DNA from: an uncultured Paracoccaceae bacterium
Lineage (GTDB): Bacteria; Pseudomonadota; Alphaproteobacteria; Rhodobacterales; Rhodobacteraceae
DNA length: 64,000 nt
Direction: 5' to 3'
Assembly: GCA_938002605.1 (NCBI GenBank)
Contig: CALLAF010000006.1
Location: forward strand, 62,001-126,000
Shown here: positions 1 to 8,651 of the stretch, in pieces
How the letters are laid out: the number at the start of each line of letters is the position of its first letter
Numbering within the stretch: position 1 is the first letter of the stretch
Notes under the pieces: generated by a model
Told to the model about the DNA's origin: nothing
The model's database searches: none
What the model saw: only the letters and a program-made list of their open reading frames with translations
Made by a program: the position numbers and the translations under genes

Positions 1-325
1 GCGGCGCGATTTGTTGCGCAACCGTCGTGACCCCTGACGAAGTCCCACTGAAACTGGCAGCGTTTGCGCTTGCAAAACTGGACCCAAAGTCACCCTGCAC
101 AACACCAGCCAGCCAGCTGAAATAACGTGTCACAAGCGGTTGGTCCAAACCCAGATCACGGCGGATTGCAGCGACAGATTCTTCGGTTGCGCCTTGACCA
201 AGGATCGCTTGCGCAAAATCCCCCGGCAACATGTTCACGGCGACAAAAATGACCATGGAAACGATCAGCAAAGTGACCAAGCCCAGCGCAAGGCGCTGCA
301 AGATAATCTTAAGAACGGTGTGCAA
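1..325 (-). CDS. Peptide-type ABC transporter permease, N-terminal part (cut by window edge)
   Basis: Inner-membrane permease of the DppB/OppB type, which imports peptides or similar solutes with a second permease, two ATPases and a binding protein. Only the first 108 codons are present; the rest lies beyond base 1. They show one hydrophobic segment (about residues 9-32), then LPGDFAQAILGQ, an RRDLGLDQPLVTRYFSWL stretch and GDFGSSF, the usual N-terminal signature of this family. No ATG fits. The chosen start is TTG at 325, preceded by a GGGA-like site; a start slightly upstream is possible. It lies 69 bases downstream of the proline iminopeptidase gene on the same strand, which would fit peptide use, but linkage is only inferred. 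Confidence 0.8.
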   Translation of the reverse strand, partial: MHTVLKIILQRLALGLVTLLIVSMVIFVAVNMLPGDFAQAILGQGATEESVAAIRRDLGLDQPLVTRYFSWLAGVVQGDFGSSFASANAASFSGTSSGVTTVAQQIAP

Positions 326-394
326 AGTATCGCATTCCCAATTGGTTAAGCGACACCTTAACGGCGTGAAACAACTTGTAAACCCTTGTAAATC

Positions 395-1390
395 CTAAAG
401 CCCGGTGAAAGATTGTGCGGAATTATAACGATCCATGCACTGCACGAGTGCCGCAGTAATCCCCGGTTCTGACAATGCATGCCCAGCGCGCGCAACCATA
501 ATTAAGCGCGATTTTTCCCATAATTTAGAGAGTTTGTGCGCAGAATCCGGCGGACAAATCATATCGTATCGCCCCTGAACAATCACACCGGGAATATGCG
601 CGATTTTTGCCAGTTGGTCAGGATGCAAAATTTGTTGAGATTTGTCTAAAAAACCACCGTTTACGAAATAATGGTTTTCGAGCCGCGCAAAGGCGCGCGC
701 ATATTCCGCAGGCGCATCGCCAGTCATTCCATCGCTTCCAATCGCGGCAAGCGCATTTTCCCACGCCGTCCATGCCCGCGCGTATTTCACTTCTTCTGCA
801 TGGTCACCGCTGAAAAGACGTCTGTGATAGGCTGCTACAAAATCATCATGTTCATCTACCGGAATCAATGATGCAAAGCGGTCCCAAAGCTCTGGCCAAA
901 ATCGGCCCGCGCCGCCGCCATAAAACCAATCAAGCTCTGGCTGCGTCATCAAAAACACCCCGCGCAAAACCAATGCGCGTACGTTTTCAGGATGGGCTTG
1001 CGCATAGATCAACGCCAGCGTCGCCCCCCAACTGCCGCCAAACACGATCCAACCATCGATGCCAAGGGTTTGCCGGATCAGTTCAATATCCGCCACCAAA
1101 TGCCAGGTGGTATTCGCGACAACGCTGGCGTGGGGCCGCGATTTCCCGCAGCCGCGCTGATCAAAAAGGACAATCCGGTAGATTGATGGATCAAAATATC
1201 TACGCATCGCTGGGCTACAACCGCCGCCCGGCCCACCATGCAAGACCACCACTGGAATGCCATGCGGGTTGCCGCATTGTTCAACATAAACCGTGTGCCC
1301 GTCGCCCACATCTAACATACGGCGGTCGAACGGGTCCAAAGCTGGATAAAGATACGCGTATGCGCTTTTATGCCCTACGGTTTTGTCCAT
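395..1390 (-). CDS. pip: Proline iminopeptidase
   Basis: Alpha/beta-hydrolase that releases N-terminal proline from peptides (peptidase family S33), normally cytoplasmic. The 331 residues match the usual length. Visible motifs are the oxyanion-side HGGPGGG (about 51-57), DQRGCGKS (77-84), the nucleophile elbow GGSWG with Ser near 120, GRYDMICP carrying the acid Asp, and AGHALSEPG with the catalytic His near the C terminus. The reading frame is open 50 codons further upstream, but that extension looks nothing like the family and would run across ubiG; the ATG at 1390 gives the standard start. It is divergent from ubiG with 49 bases between the starts, so the two promoters must share that gap. 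Confidence 0.92.
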   Translation of the reverse strand: MDKTVGHKSAYAYLYPALDPFDRRMLDVGDGHTVYVEQCGNPHGIPVVVLHGGPGGGCSPAMRRYFDPSIYRIVLFDQRGCGKSRPHASVVANTTWHLVADIELIRQTLGIDGWIVFGGSWGATLALIYAQAHPENVRALVLRGVFLMTQPELDWFYGGGAGRFWPELWDRFASLIPVDEHDDFVAAYHRRLFSGDHAEEVKYARAWTAWENALAAIGSDGMTGDAPAEYARAFARLENHYFVNGGFLDKSQQILHPDQLAKIAHIPGVIVQGRYDMICPPDSAHKLSKLWEKSRLIMVARAGHALSEPGITAALVQCMDRYNSAQSFTGL

Positions 1391-1439
1391 AATCACCCTA
1401 TATCCTACGTATAACGCACTGACCATCCGGAGCCAGCAC

Positions 1440-2186
1440 ATGTCTGCCACCAATACCGTCGACCCATCCGAGATCGCCAAATTCGAAGCAATGGCCGCAG
1501 AGTGGTGGGATTTGAACGGGAAATTCAAGCCCTTGCACATGATGAATCCGATGCGGTTGGACTATATCACCAGCCAAATTGCCGCTGAATTTGGGCGTGA
1601 CCTGACCAAACCGGAGCCATTCACAGGGTTACGCATCCTTGATATCGGATGTGGTGGCGGGCTGCTTTGTGAACCAATGGCGCGGTTGGGGGCAACAATT
1701 GTCGGGGCTGACGCGGCTGAGCGCAATATTTCCGTCGCCAAGGTTCATGCGGCCCAATCCGGGCTAGACATTGATTACCGCTTTGTCACTGCCGAAGCGC
1801 TTGCTGCGGATGGGGAACAATTTGATGTCGTTCTCAACATGGAGGTCATCGAACACGTGGCCGACCCTCTCGGGTTTTTGACCGCCTGCCAACAGCTGCT
1901 AAAGCCAGGAGGCATCCAAATCTGTTCAACCATCAATCGCAACCCAAAGTCTTTTGGCATGGCAATTATCGGTGCCGAATGGATTATGAGGTGGCTTCCT
2001 AAAGGCACGCACGAGTGGGCAAAATTCATCACACCTGATGAGCTTTATAAGCTGATAGAAGACGCTGGCCTTACACCGGTTGACCGCAAAGGGTTTGTCT
2101 TTAACTTTGCGCAATTCACTTGGTCAATCTCTGATCGGGATCTATCGGTAAATTATGTCACAACGGCACTGAAGCCCGCGACGTGA
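1440..2186 (+). CDS. ubiG: Ubiquinone biosynthesis 3-O-methyltransferase
   Basis: SAM-dependent methyltransferase that performs the two O-methylations of the ubiquinone ring. The protein is 248 residues, typical for the family. It begins with the [14 protein letters not shown] region (about 19-33) that marks UbiG, followed by the SAM motif [10 protein letters not shown] (68-76), NMEVIEHV and LLKPGG. The reading frame is open 19 codons upstream, but that extension overlaps the 5' end of the divergent peptidase gene; the ATG at 1440 follows a GGAG-like site and matches family starts. The next gene begins 55 bases later in the same direction but is functionally unrelated. Confidence 0.95.
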   Translation: MSATNTVDPSEIAKFEAMAAEWWDLNGKFKPLHMMNPMRLDYITSQIAAEFGRDLTKPEPFTGLRILDIGCGGGLLCEPMARLGATIVGADAAERNISVAKVHAAQSGLDIDYRFVTAEALAADGEQFDVVLNMEVIEHVADPLGFLTACQQLLKPGGIQICSTINRNPKSFGMAIIGAEWIMRWLPKGTHEWAKFITPDELYKLIEDAGLTPVDRKGFVFNFAQFTWSISDRDLSVNYVTTALKPAT

Positions 2187-2241
2187 CATCCCGTTCTTTT
2201 CATGCACTCTATAAGTGTATCTAGATTGAAAGTCGCCCCAA

Positions 2242-3270
2242 TTGAGTAATCTTATTCAAACCTGGAAACGAAACCGGGCCAACCGAACCAAAGAAGATCA
2301 GCTCATCAAATGGCTGCATAAATGTACGCTTGATGAGTATGTAAAGGCGGGCGCCAAACGCCCGTCGATCCAATTAATTAGATCGGAAACGGGCACCGGT
2401 GGGCTGGACTTCACAATCGATAAACACGGCAACGCGCTCCGTGTTTATCTGAACAAGGACACACCAGTCTATGGATTTGCAGATATTACAAACAAGATTG
2501 CAGCTGCGTCTTACTGGATGCAACACACAGACTCTCAAGTTAAATCTATCACTTTATTTGGCGATGATGGACAGGGTCCAAGCACTGCGGACTACAGTTA
2601 TTCTAGCTGCTCATCTAGCGTTTCAATGTTGCCTGATCCGCATTTTTTTCGCTCGCATGGCTACAAAGCAACCAACTACTTTGCGTCGACCAAAGCGCTC
2701 AAATGGGATGATCGTTCTGACAAGATTGTCTGGCGTGGACGTGTGAATAATTCTGGCCTCTTTTCCCTTGATCCAGCGCTTCAGGACAATCCCGGGGTAA
2801 TGCAACGGCTCCGAATGGCACAAAAATGCCAAGCACTCGGGATCGATTTTCGGTTTGTGGATGACGTCAACGCAATGGTTCACGGGCCGCTCGCGGCTGT
2901 CGGGCTGATCGGGGAGTTTATTCCCACACATGATTGGGGCGGCATGAAATACGCGATTGATATTGATGGGTTTACCAATGCTTGGTGCAATTTCATGGAA
3001 CGGCTCAAGCTAGGCTGTTGTGTTCTCAAAGTTGAAAGCCAATTTGGGTTTCGGCAGTGGTATTATCACAAACTAACCGCATGGGAACACTATGTGCCAA
3101 TCAGCGCCGATATGTCCGATTTAGCGGCAAACGTTGACTGGGTGAAATCTAACCCGGACAAAGCGCGCGCGATTGCGGCAGCTGGTCAGGAATTGGCACG
3201 GGCTATGACATTTGAAACGGAAACCCGTGTAGCTGCGGACATCATCAACACGACAGAAGGCGCTATATGA
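2242..3270 (+). CDS. Glycosyltransferase family 90 (CAP10-like) protein
   Basis: Likely transfers a sugar from a nucleotide sugar to a surface or secreted glycan. The 342 residues carry the GT90/CAP10 pattern: WRGR (164-167), a DIDGFTNAW block (240-248), LKLGCCVLKVES (255-266) and WEHYVPI (281-287). No signal peptide is visible, so a cytosolic site is expected. The start must be TTG at 2242: an in-frame TGA lies at 2227-2229 and no early ATG exists; the ribosome site is weak. The first half is AT-rich (one 60-base line hand-counted at 42% GC). It overlaps the next gene by 4 bases (ATGA). GT90 enzymes studied elsewhere include xylosyltransferases and O-glucosyltransferases; a UDP-xylose-making neighbour suggests xylose, which is inference. 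Confidence 0.8.
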   Translation: MSNLIQTWKRNRANRTKEDQLIKWLHKCTLDEYVKAGAKRPSIQLIRSETGTGGLDFTIDKHGNALRVYLNKDTPVYGFADITNKIAAASYWMQHTDSQVKSITLFGDDGQGPSTADYSYSSCSSSVSMLPDPHFFRSHGYKATNYFASTKALKWDDRSDKIVWRGRVNNSGLFSLDPALQDNPGVMQRLRMAQKCQALGIDFRFVDDVNAMVHGPLAAVGLIGEFIPTHDWGGMKYAIDIDGFTNAWCNFMERLKLGCCVLKVESQFGFRQWYYHKLTAWEHYVPISADMSDLAANVDWVKSNPDKARAIAAAGQELARAMTFETETRVAADIINTTEGAI

Positions 3271-4232
3271 CATTTTGGACCAACAAATCAGTTCTGGTTG
3301 CAGGTGGTGCCGGGTTTATCGGGACGCATCTCGTCCGGTCATTGATCGCGCAAGGCGCGCGCGTCAACGTTGTCGATAATTTTTCGACCGGGTCACGTGA
3401 AGGTGTTGCACTGCTTGGCAACCATCAGCTTACCGTCACCGATCGCGACATCGCAACGACTGGGGCATTTCCACAGGTTGATATCATTTTCAATCTGGCA
3501 AGCCCCGCATCCCCGCCGCAGTATCAAGCTGATCCGCTGCAGACGTGGCGCAGCAATATCTATGGCACTGCCAACTTGCTTGACCACGCGCAACGGTGCG
3601 GCGCCTGCTTTGTTCAGGCCTCAACCAGCGAAGTTTACGGCGATCCACTGTCGCATCCGCAAAAGGAATCTGATTGGGGCAACGTGAACCCTGTGGGGCC
3701 ACGATCCTGTTACGACGAAAGCAAGCGTGCCGCCGAAACCCTGCTGATGGACGCGTTTCGACATAGCGGGACAAATATCCGCATCGCCCGCATTTTTAAT
3801 ACCTACGGGCCAGGCATGGCCCGCGAAGATGGCCGCGCCTTGCCAAATTTCATCGCGCAGGCCCAAGCAAATCGCGCATTGACCATTCATGGTGATGGCA
3901 GCCAAACCCGCAGCTTTTGCTATGTTTCAGATACCGTTGATGGGTTGATGCGGCTTGCCAGTGAACCTAGCGCTAAGGGTGAAGTGATCAACATCGGGAA
4001 CCCTCATGAAGTCACAATCGGACATATCGCGTCCCGCGTGAATGCATATTTTGGGCACGACACACCGATCGAGTTTCATCCGAGACCCGTTGATGATCCA
4101 ACCCGCCGCTGCCCTGACATATCCAAAGCACAATCAATATTGGGGTGGGCACCGCAAGTCACCCTAGATGATGGGTTGGTGCAAATGATCGTGGCGCAAA
4201 CCGATGGTGCTAGTCGATCTCGCTCAGCTTAA
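3267..4232 (+). CDS. UDP-glucuronate decarboxylase (UDP-xylose synthase)-like SDR enzyme
   Basis: Extended short-chain dehydrogenase, probably converting UDP-glucuronate to UDP-xylose. In 321 residues one sees the NAD-binding GGAGFIG (13-19), NLASPASPPQYQADP (76-90), the STSEVYGDP active-site strand (119-127), NPVGPRSCYDESKR with catalytic Tyr149 and Lys153, and ARIFNTYGPGM. The ASPASP, STSEVYGDP and GPRSCYDE blocks are typical of UXS rather than of general epimerases, although another UDP-sugar dehydratase is not fully excluded. Its ATG overlaps the glycosyltransferase stop by 4 bases, so the pair is probably translationally coupled. Its 3' end overlaps the convergent MarR gene by 23 bases. 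Confidence 0.82.
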   Translation: MTFWTNKSVLVAGGAGFIGTHLVRSLIAQGARVNVVDNFSTGSREGVALLGNHQLTVTDRDIATTGAFPQVDIIFNLASPASPPQYQADPLQTWRSNIYGTANLLDHAQRCGACFVQASTSEVYGDPLSHPQKESDWGNVNPVGPRSCYDESKRAAETLLMDAFRHSGTNIRIARIFNTYGPGMAREDGRALPNFIAQAQANRALTIHGDGSQTRSFCYVSDTVDGLMRLASEPSAKGEVINIGNPHEVTIGHIASRVNAYFGHDTPIEFHPRPVDDPTRRCPDISKAQSILGWAPQVTLDDGLVQMIVAQTDGASRSRSA

Positions 4233-4653
4233 GGCGCATTTCGCGCATCACTGGCAGAGCGCTGCGCACTTTTTCTTCGCCAACGGTGGTGACAACTTCG
4301 GCGATGAGCGGGGCAATCACATCCAAGGCAGCGTCACGCGCTGATTGGCCTGCGGGGCTAATCGCCACCAGTTTGCGACGCGCATCATCCCAATCTGGGC
4401 GCACATGCACCCAACCGGCACGCTCGAGTTTATTCAGCGTATTTGTCATTGCACCGCGGGTCAGATGGAATGTCTTTGCCAATTGCGCTGGGGTACGTTC
4501 AACGCCAGCATGTGCAAGTTGATTTAGCACCGAAAAATGTGAAAGCTCCATCCCTTTGGGCAAAACACGTGCCACGCTCGCGCGGGCAAGCTGATCAACG
4601 ACCAAAATTTCGCTAAAAAGCGATACAGCAAGGTTTTTGGTGCTTTCAGACAT
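4210..4653 (-). CDS. MarR-family transcriptional regulator
   Basis: Small DNA-binding regulator, normally a dimer with a winged helix-turn-helix. The 147 residues show the HTH around 55-82 (AQLAKTF, LTRGAMTNTLNKLERAGWV) and the MarR wing signature DWDDARRKLVAISPAG (88-102). The ligand cannot be told. Its ATG at 4653 shares one base with the stop of the nitrilase-family gene (TAATG), so it is the last gene of a grxC-nitrilase-marR run on the minus strand and may control that operon. The 3' end runs 23 bases into the convergent decarboxylase gene. Confidence 0.88.
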   Translation of the reverse strand: MSESTKNLAVSLFSEILVVDQLARASVARVLPKGMELSHFSVLNQLAHAGVERTPAQLAKTFHLTRGAMTNTLNKLERAGWVHVRPDWDDARRKLVAISPAGQSARDAALDVIAPLIAEVVTTVGEEKVRSALPVMREMRLKLSEID

Positions 4654-5483
4654 TATGGACCTTCAAAAGCCCTATCAGATGCAAGAGCCGCAATACGTTT
4701 GCGGCTTTGTGCCACTTTTGTCCGGTCAATATCAACCATCGTGATTCCCGGCGACGTGCCGGAATCCGCCAATACCTCGCCCCACGGTGAGATAGCCAAC
4801 GAATGCCCGTAAGTTTGGCGCATGCGCCCAGTTGATGACGGATGTGCGCCCGTTTGCGCCGCTGCCAAAACGTAAGATCCGGTTTCGATCGCCCGTGCGC
4901 GCAGCAGCGTTTCCCAATGCGCGGCCCCCGTGACAGGCGAAAACGCCGCGGGCACCAGCAAGATTTCAGCGCCACTTTGCGCTAAGGCGCGGTAAAGATA
5001 AGGAAACCGTAGGTCAAAACAGATACTAAGTCCCAACACCCCAAAGGGCGTTTGCGCAACCACAGCACGCGTACCCGGCCGATAGCCTGCAGATTCTTTG
5101 TAGGTTTCCGTTTCTGACACGGCGACATCGAACATGTGGATCTTGTCATAACGCGCGACGATATCCCCAGCCGGGTCAATCACAAATGACCGATTGGCAA
5201 ATCGCCCGTCAGGATCACCCGTTTTCAATGCAAGTGACCCAACCGACAACCAAAGCTTATGCGCCTTTGCGGCCGCGCGCAGCCCGATCAACGTTTGATC
5301 ATCACCTTCGTGCTGCAAAACCCGTTGCTGATGATCCCGGTCCATCGAAATACAGTTTGTGACTTCTGGAGTGGCAACAAACTCTGCCCCTTGTGCCGCT
5401 GCGCGGGCAATCAAGGCGACTGTGTCCGCCAAATTCTGCACGGGATCGTCGCTCGAGTTCAATTGGATCAATGCGGCTTTCAT
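4653..5483 (-). CDS. Carbon-nitrogen hydrolase (nitrilase superfamily)
   Basis: Hydrolyses a C-N bond of a small amide; the closest look is to the Nit/omega-amidase branch, which deaminates amides such as deaminated glutathione or alpha-ketoglutaramate. The Glu-Lys-Cys triad is visible: Glu40 in ATPEVTN, Lys114 in YDKIHMFD and Cys155 in SICFDLRFP. The length of 276 residues is normal. It overlaps the glutaredoxin gene by 4 bases (ATGA) upstream and marR by 1 base downstream. Linkage to glutaredoxin fits glutathione metabolism; that is inference from context. Confidence 0.88.
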   Translation of the reverse strand: MKAALIQLNSSDDPVQNLADTVALIARAAAQGAEFVATPEVTNCISMDRDHQQRVLQHEGDDQTLIGLRAAAKAHKLWLSVGSLALKTGDPDGRFANRSFVIDPAGDIVARYDKIHMFDVAVSETETYKESAGYRPGTRAVVAQTPFGVLGLSICFDLRFPYLYRALAQSGAEILLVPAAFSPVTGAAHWETLLRARAIETGSYVLAAAQTGAHPSSTGRMRQTYGHSLAISPWGEVLADSGTSPGITMVDIDRTKVAQSRKRIAALASDRAFEGP

Positions 5484-5737
5484 ACCGTCAGCATAGCATC
5501 CAATTTACCATTGCGATCAAGCGCCATTAGATCATCGCAGCCGCCGATGTGTTTTCCGCCAATGAAAATCTGCGGCACTGTGCTACGCCCATTGGCACGC
5601 TGGATCATCTCTGGGCGGCGTTTGGGCTGCTTAAGAATGTCAACTTCGGCAAAGCTGACGCCCTTTGCAGATAAAAGCCGTTTGGCCATATGGCAAAACC
5701 CACAGGTGGCTTTTGTGTAAATCTCAACAGTTCTCAT
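5480..5737 (-). CDS. grxC: Glutaredoxin 3 (GrxC type)
   Basis: Dithiol glutaredoxin that reduces disulfides or glutathionylated proteins with glutathione. The 85 residues form a single thioredoxin fold with active site CGFC (Cys12, Cys15), the cis-Pro motif STVPQIFI and the glutathione-contacting GGCDDL near residues 65-70. It is the first gene of a minus-strand run with the nitrilase-family enzyme (4-base overlap) and MarR. comF lies 30 bases upstream in the same direction, so all four may be cotranscribed. Confidence 0.93.
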   Translation of the reverse strand: MRTVEIYTKATCGFCHMAKRLLSAKGVSFAEVDILKQPKRRPEMIQRANGRSTVPQIFIGGKHIGGCDDLMALDRNGKLDAMLTV

Positions 5738-5767
5738 CTATATCATCCCTAATTTGCTTGGATGTAT

Positions 5768-6490
5768 TTAGGCATCTTTGACCACCCTTGCCAGCGTAAC
5801 AATTGACACGTTTGTGGCACCTGCTGTTTTCGCAGCTTCGGCAGCGGCAGCGAGGGTCGCGCCAGAGGTCATCACATCATCGACCAAAATCACTGAATTG
5901 CCTTCGATTGCGCCAGCGCGCTTTGCGTTTGGCGAGATCGCATTTGATAGCGCGGCAAAGCGGGCTTCACGGCTATGCCCTTCAAGCGGTTTGGTCTTTT
6001 TGGGGCGCAACAACGCATCTGCACAGGTTGGCACATTCAGCTCGCGGCCCAGCGCCAAAGCAAGCAACGCGGCCTGATTGTACCGCCGCTTCACACGGCG
6101 TTGCCAATGCAACGGCACAGGCACAAAAACCGTGTCATCGCGCAAAATCGGTCGTGCCACGCGCGCCAGCCAAATCGCAACAGGCCGCGCTAAATCGGTA
6201 CGATCCCCGTGTTTCATCCCCAATACCAACCGCCGCCCAACCCCAGTGTATACCAAGGCCGCACGGCCATGATCCCAAGGTCGCGCTATTTTCATGCAAT
6301 CATCACATTGCACTGTTTCACCGGGATCATCGCCAGGCAAAGGCGTTCCGCAACTGTCGCAGACCACCCCGCCAATAAACTGCGTTTCACGCCAACACGC
6401 CCCGCATAAGCCAAATTCTGAATCGGTCTGTGCATCACATGCGACGCATTGCGCAGGGTAAATTGCTCTGATCACGCTTTGCATTCGCAT
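5768..6490 (-). CDS. comF: ComF family phosphoribosyltransferase-like protein
   Basis: ComF proteins couple cysteine-rich zinc ribbons to a type I phosphoribosyltransferase fold; in competent bacteria they act in DNA uptake, while in most others the role is unclear. Here 240 residues start with zinc-finger pairs (CVAC 15-18, CGAC 29-32, CDSC 44-47, CDDC 62-65), then VPVPLHWQRRVKRRYNQA (123-140), and end with the PRPP loop ILVDDVMTSGAT (201-212). The start lies only 13 bases from the divergent methyltransferase start, so the two promoters must sit within each other's coding regions or overlap. Confidence 0.9.
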   Translation of the reverse strand: MRMQSVIRAIYPAQCVACDAQTDSEFGLCGACWRETQFIGGVVCDSCGTPLPGDDPGETVQCDDCMKIARPWDHGRAALVYTGVGRRLVLGMKHGDRTDLARPVAIWLARVARPILRDDTVFVPVPLHWQRRVKRRYNQAALLALALGRELNVPTCADALLRPKKTKPLEGHSREARFAALSNAISPNAKRAGAIEGNSVILVDDVMTSGATLAAAAEAAKTAGATNVSIVTLARVVKDA

Positions 6491-6503
6491 AATTGCACCC
6501 TAG

Positions 6504-7340
6504 ATGGGGGACATGGAAAAAATGCCAACCCTATTTGACCGCCGCACCCTGCAACGCAACCGCGCCCGCGCAGATGCCGACGCACTATTCTTGCACGACA
6601 CATTGGCCGCTGAACTGCAAGAAAGACTGAACGAGGTTAACAGAACCTTTACATCAATCGCGATTGTGACTGGATTTCCCGATTTTTGGGCACAAGCCTT
6701 TCCCGCTGCTACGATTGTCGGGGATGATGATGTTCTGGAGCTGGAACCGGGTAGCCATGATCTTGTTTTGCACGTTATGGCGTTGCATTGGGCGAATGAT
6801 CCAGTGGGGCAATTGGTGCAATGTCGCCATGCGCTCAAACCCGATGGGCTGCTGCTTTGCGGGTTCTTAGGTGGGCAAACATTGCACGAATTGCGCGCCT
6901 CGTTAGCCGAGGCAGAAGCGATTGTGGCGGGCGGCATTTCCCCACGAATTGCGCCGATGGGCGAAATCCGCGATCTAGGAGCGCTTTTGCAGCGTGCCGG
7001 GTTTGCGCTGCCAGTTGCTGATGGCACACCCCTGACCGCCAGCTATATGAACGCGTTCCACCTGATGCATGATCTGCGCAAGATGGGCGAAACCAATGCG
7101 ATGATCGACCGGGTGAAACACTTGACCCGGCGCAATATCATGACGGAAACTGCCAGCATCTATGCTGAGCATTTCACCAATGAGGACGGGCGTGTCGATG
7201 CCACGTTCGAGCTGATCACGCTGACAGGTTGGGCGCCCGGAGACGGACAGCAACAACCCCTGCGCCCCGGCAGCGCGACAACCAGACTTGCCGATGCACT
7301 GGATGCGGTTGAAACGCCGCTTGATCCGTCCGATACCTAA
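6504..7340 (+). CDS. Methyltransferase-domain protein of the BioC/NDUFAF5 type
   Basis: Resembles the mitochondrial complex I assembly factor NDUFAF5, a SAM-dependent enzyme that hydroxylates an NDUFS7 Arg. In 278 residues it has the N-terminal DRRTLQRNRARA, the ALHWANDPVGQL block, ALKPDGLLLCGFLGG and ISPRIAPMGEIRDLGALL. The canonical glycine-rich SAM motif I is not visible where expected; the segment reads IAIVTGFPDFWAQAF. Activity as a methyltransferase is therefore uncertain. The first in-frame ATG is at 6504, but ATGs at 6513 and 6522 are also possible. hemH follows directly, and the pair may be cotranscribed. Confidence 0.78.
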   Translation: MGDMEKMPTLFDRRTLQRNRARADADALFLHDTLAAELQERLNEVNRTFTSIAIVTGFPDFWAQAFPAATIVGDDDVLELEPGSHDLVLHVMALHWANDPVGQLVQCRHALKPDGLLLCGFLGGQTLHELRASLAEAEAIVAGGISPRIAPMGEIRDLGALLQRAGFALPVADGTPLTASYMNAFHLMHDLRKMGETNAMIDRVKHLTRRNIMTETASIYAEHFTNEDGRVDATFELITLTGWAPGDGQQQPLRPGSATTRLADALDAVETPLDPSDT

Positions 7341-7365
7341 CAAATCCCAGCCAAAGGCGATGCCA

Positions 7366-8430
7366 ATGTCCGACACATCCCAGCCCGCAACCTGCCCGGC
7401 ACACGCGCCCAAAGATCACCCTGCGATCAAACCTGCTAAGATCGGCGTTTTGCTGGCTAATCTTGGCACACCTGATTCAACTGATTATTGGCCAATGCGG
7501 CGGTATCTTAGTGAATTTCTGTCAGACAAACGCGTCGTCGATTACCCTTGGTGGAAATGGCAACCCATCCTGCAGCTGATTATTTTGACAACACGCCCGT
7601 CAAAATCAGGGGCAGCTTACAAGTCGATTTGGAACAATGAGGCAAATGAAAGCCCGCTGCTGACAATCACCAAGCAACAAACAAGCGCAATCAAAGCCAA
7701 GATGCACGAGACTTATGGGGACAGCGTGATCGTGGATTTCTGTATGCGCTATGGCAATCCATCAACCAAATCCAAGGTTGCTGAAATGGTTGCCGCAGGC
7801 TGCACCAAAATCCTGTTTTTTCCACTTTACCCGCACTATGCCGGACCAACATCGGCGACGGCCAATGATCAGTTTTTCCGTGCGTTGATCGACCAGAAAC
7901 AGCAACCTATCGCGCGGATCGTTGAGCCGTATTTCGAAGACCCCGCTTATATTGATGCGCTCGCGCAATCTATTGAACGGGCCTATGCGGCGGCGGACAA
8001 AAAGCCAGAAAAGCTGATTTGTTCATACCACGGTGTCCCGGAACGGTATTTGCAAGAAGGCGATCCCTATCACTGCCAATGCCAGAAAACGACCCGCCTG
8101 CTAAAGGAACGGTTGGGCTGGGCTGACAGCGAAATTGTTACTACTTTTCAATCAAAATTCGGGCCCGAAGAATGGCTCAAACCCTATACCGTCGAAGAGG
8201 TTGCCCGGCTTGCCCGCGAGGATGGCGTAAAGAACATCGCCGTTTGCGCACCAGCGTTTTCAGCGGATTGCATCGAGACACTTGAAGAGATCAACGAAGA
8301 GATCAAAGAAAGCTTTGAAGAAGCAGGTGGCGAAGATTTCACCTATGTGCCGTGCCTGAATGATGACCCGCAACATATCGATGCCTTATCAGACATCATC
8401 CGGCACAATCTACAAGGCTGGCAAGCGTAG
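7366..8430 (+). CDS. hemH: Ferrochelatase
   Basis: Inserts ferrous iron into protoporphyrin IX, the last step of heme synthesis. From the chosen ATG the protein has 354 residues. Visible are VLLANLGTPDS at the start of the fold, the ICSYHGVPERY segment carrying the conserved His (near 222), and FSADCIETLEEI carrying the conserved Glu (near 304). A YHCQCQKTTR segment supplies two close cysteines; some bacterial ferrochelatases hold a [2Fe-2S] cluster, but I cannot confirm one here. ATGs occur at 7360 and 7366; an AAGG site sits about 8 bases before 7366, which I prefer. A frame extension to 7288 overlaps the previous gene and looks non-coding. Confidence 0.95.
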   Translation: MSDTSQPATCPAHAPKDHPAIKPAKIGVLLANLGTPDSTDYWPMRRYLSEFLSDKRVVDYPWWKWQPILQLIILTTRPSKSGAAYKSIWNNEANESPLLTITKQQTSAIKAKMHETYGDSVIVDFCMRYGNPSTKSKVAEMVAAGCTKILFFPLYPHYAGPTSATANDQFFRALIDQKQQPIARIVEPYFEDPAYIDALAQSIERAYAAADKKPEKLICSYHGVPERYLQEGDPYHCQCQKTTRLLKERLGWADSEIVTTFQSKFGPEEWLKPYTVEEVARLAREDGVKNIAVCAPAFSADCIETLEEINEEIKESFEEAGGEDFTYVPCLNDDPQHIDALSDIIRHNLQGWQA

Positions 8431-8493
8431 AATCGGTACCGTTCACTTTGCCAAAATGCGCTTGAACTTTTGGGTAATTTACGTAAGTTTACG

Positions 8494-8531
8494 ATACAAT
8501 GGTGCTATTTATAAGGCCATTGTATTTTTTT
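8494..8531 (+). terminator. Intrinsic terminator after hemH
   Basis: A perfect 9-base stem, ATACAATGG (8494-8502) pairing with CCATTGTAT (8517-8525), encloses a 14-base loop and is followed by an unbroken T run (8525-8531). It lies 64 bases past the hemH stop. The rest of the 221-base gap (8431-8651) before the kinase gene has no gene that I can see; it is AT-rich and should hold the kinase promoter. Confidence 0.75.
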
Positions 8532-8651
8532 GATGCCTCTCGTCGGCGATTTTTTGCTTGTTGGCCCCATTGCCACCACATTTATCGCGTAACTATTAGG
8601 CTGTATTTTTTTTGAACGCGCCATTGTTTCGGTGCAGGTTATTGGTGAATC

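Noticed and set aside
1390-1540. N-terminal extension of the proline iminopeptidase
   Set aside because: Would overlap ubiG and lacks family resemblance; ATG at 1390 gives the standard start.
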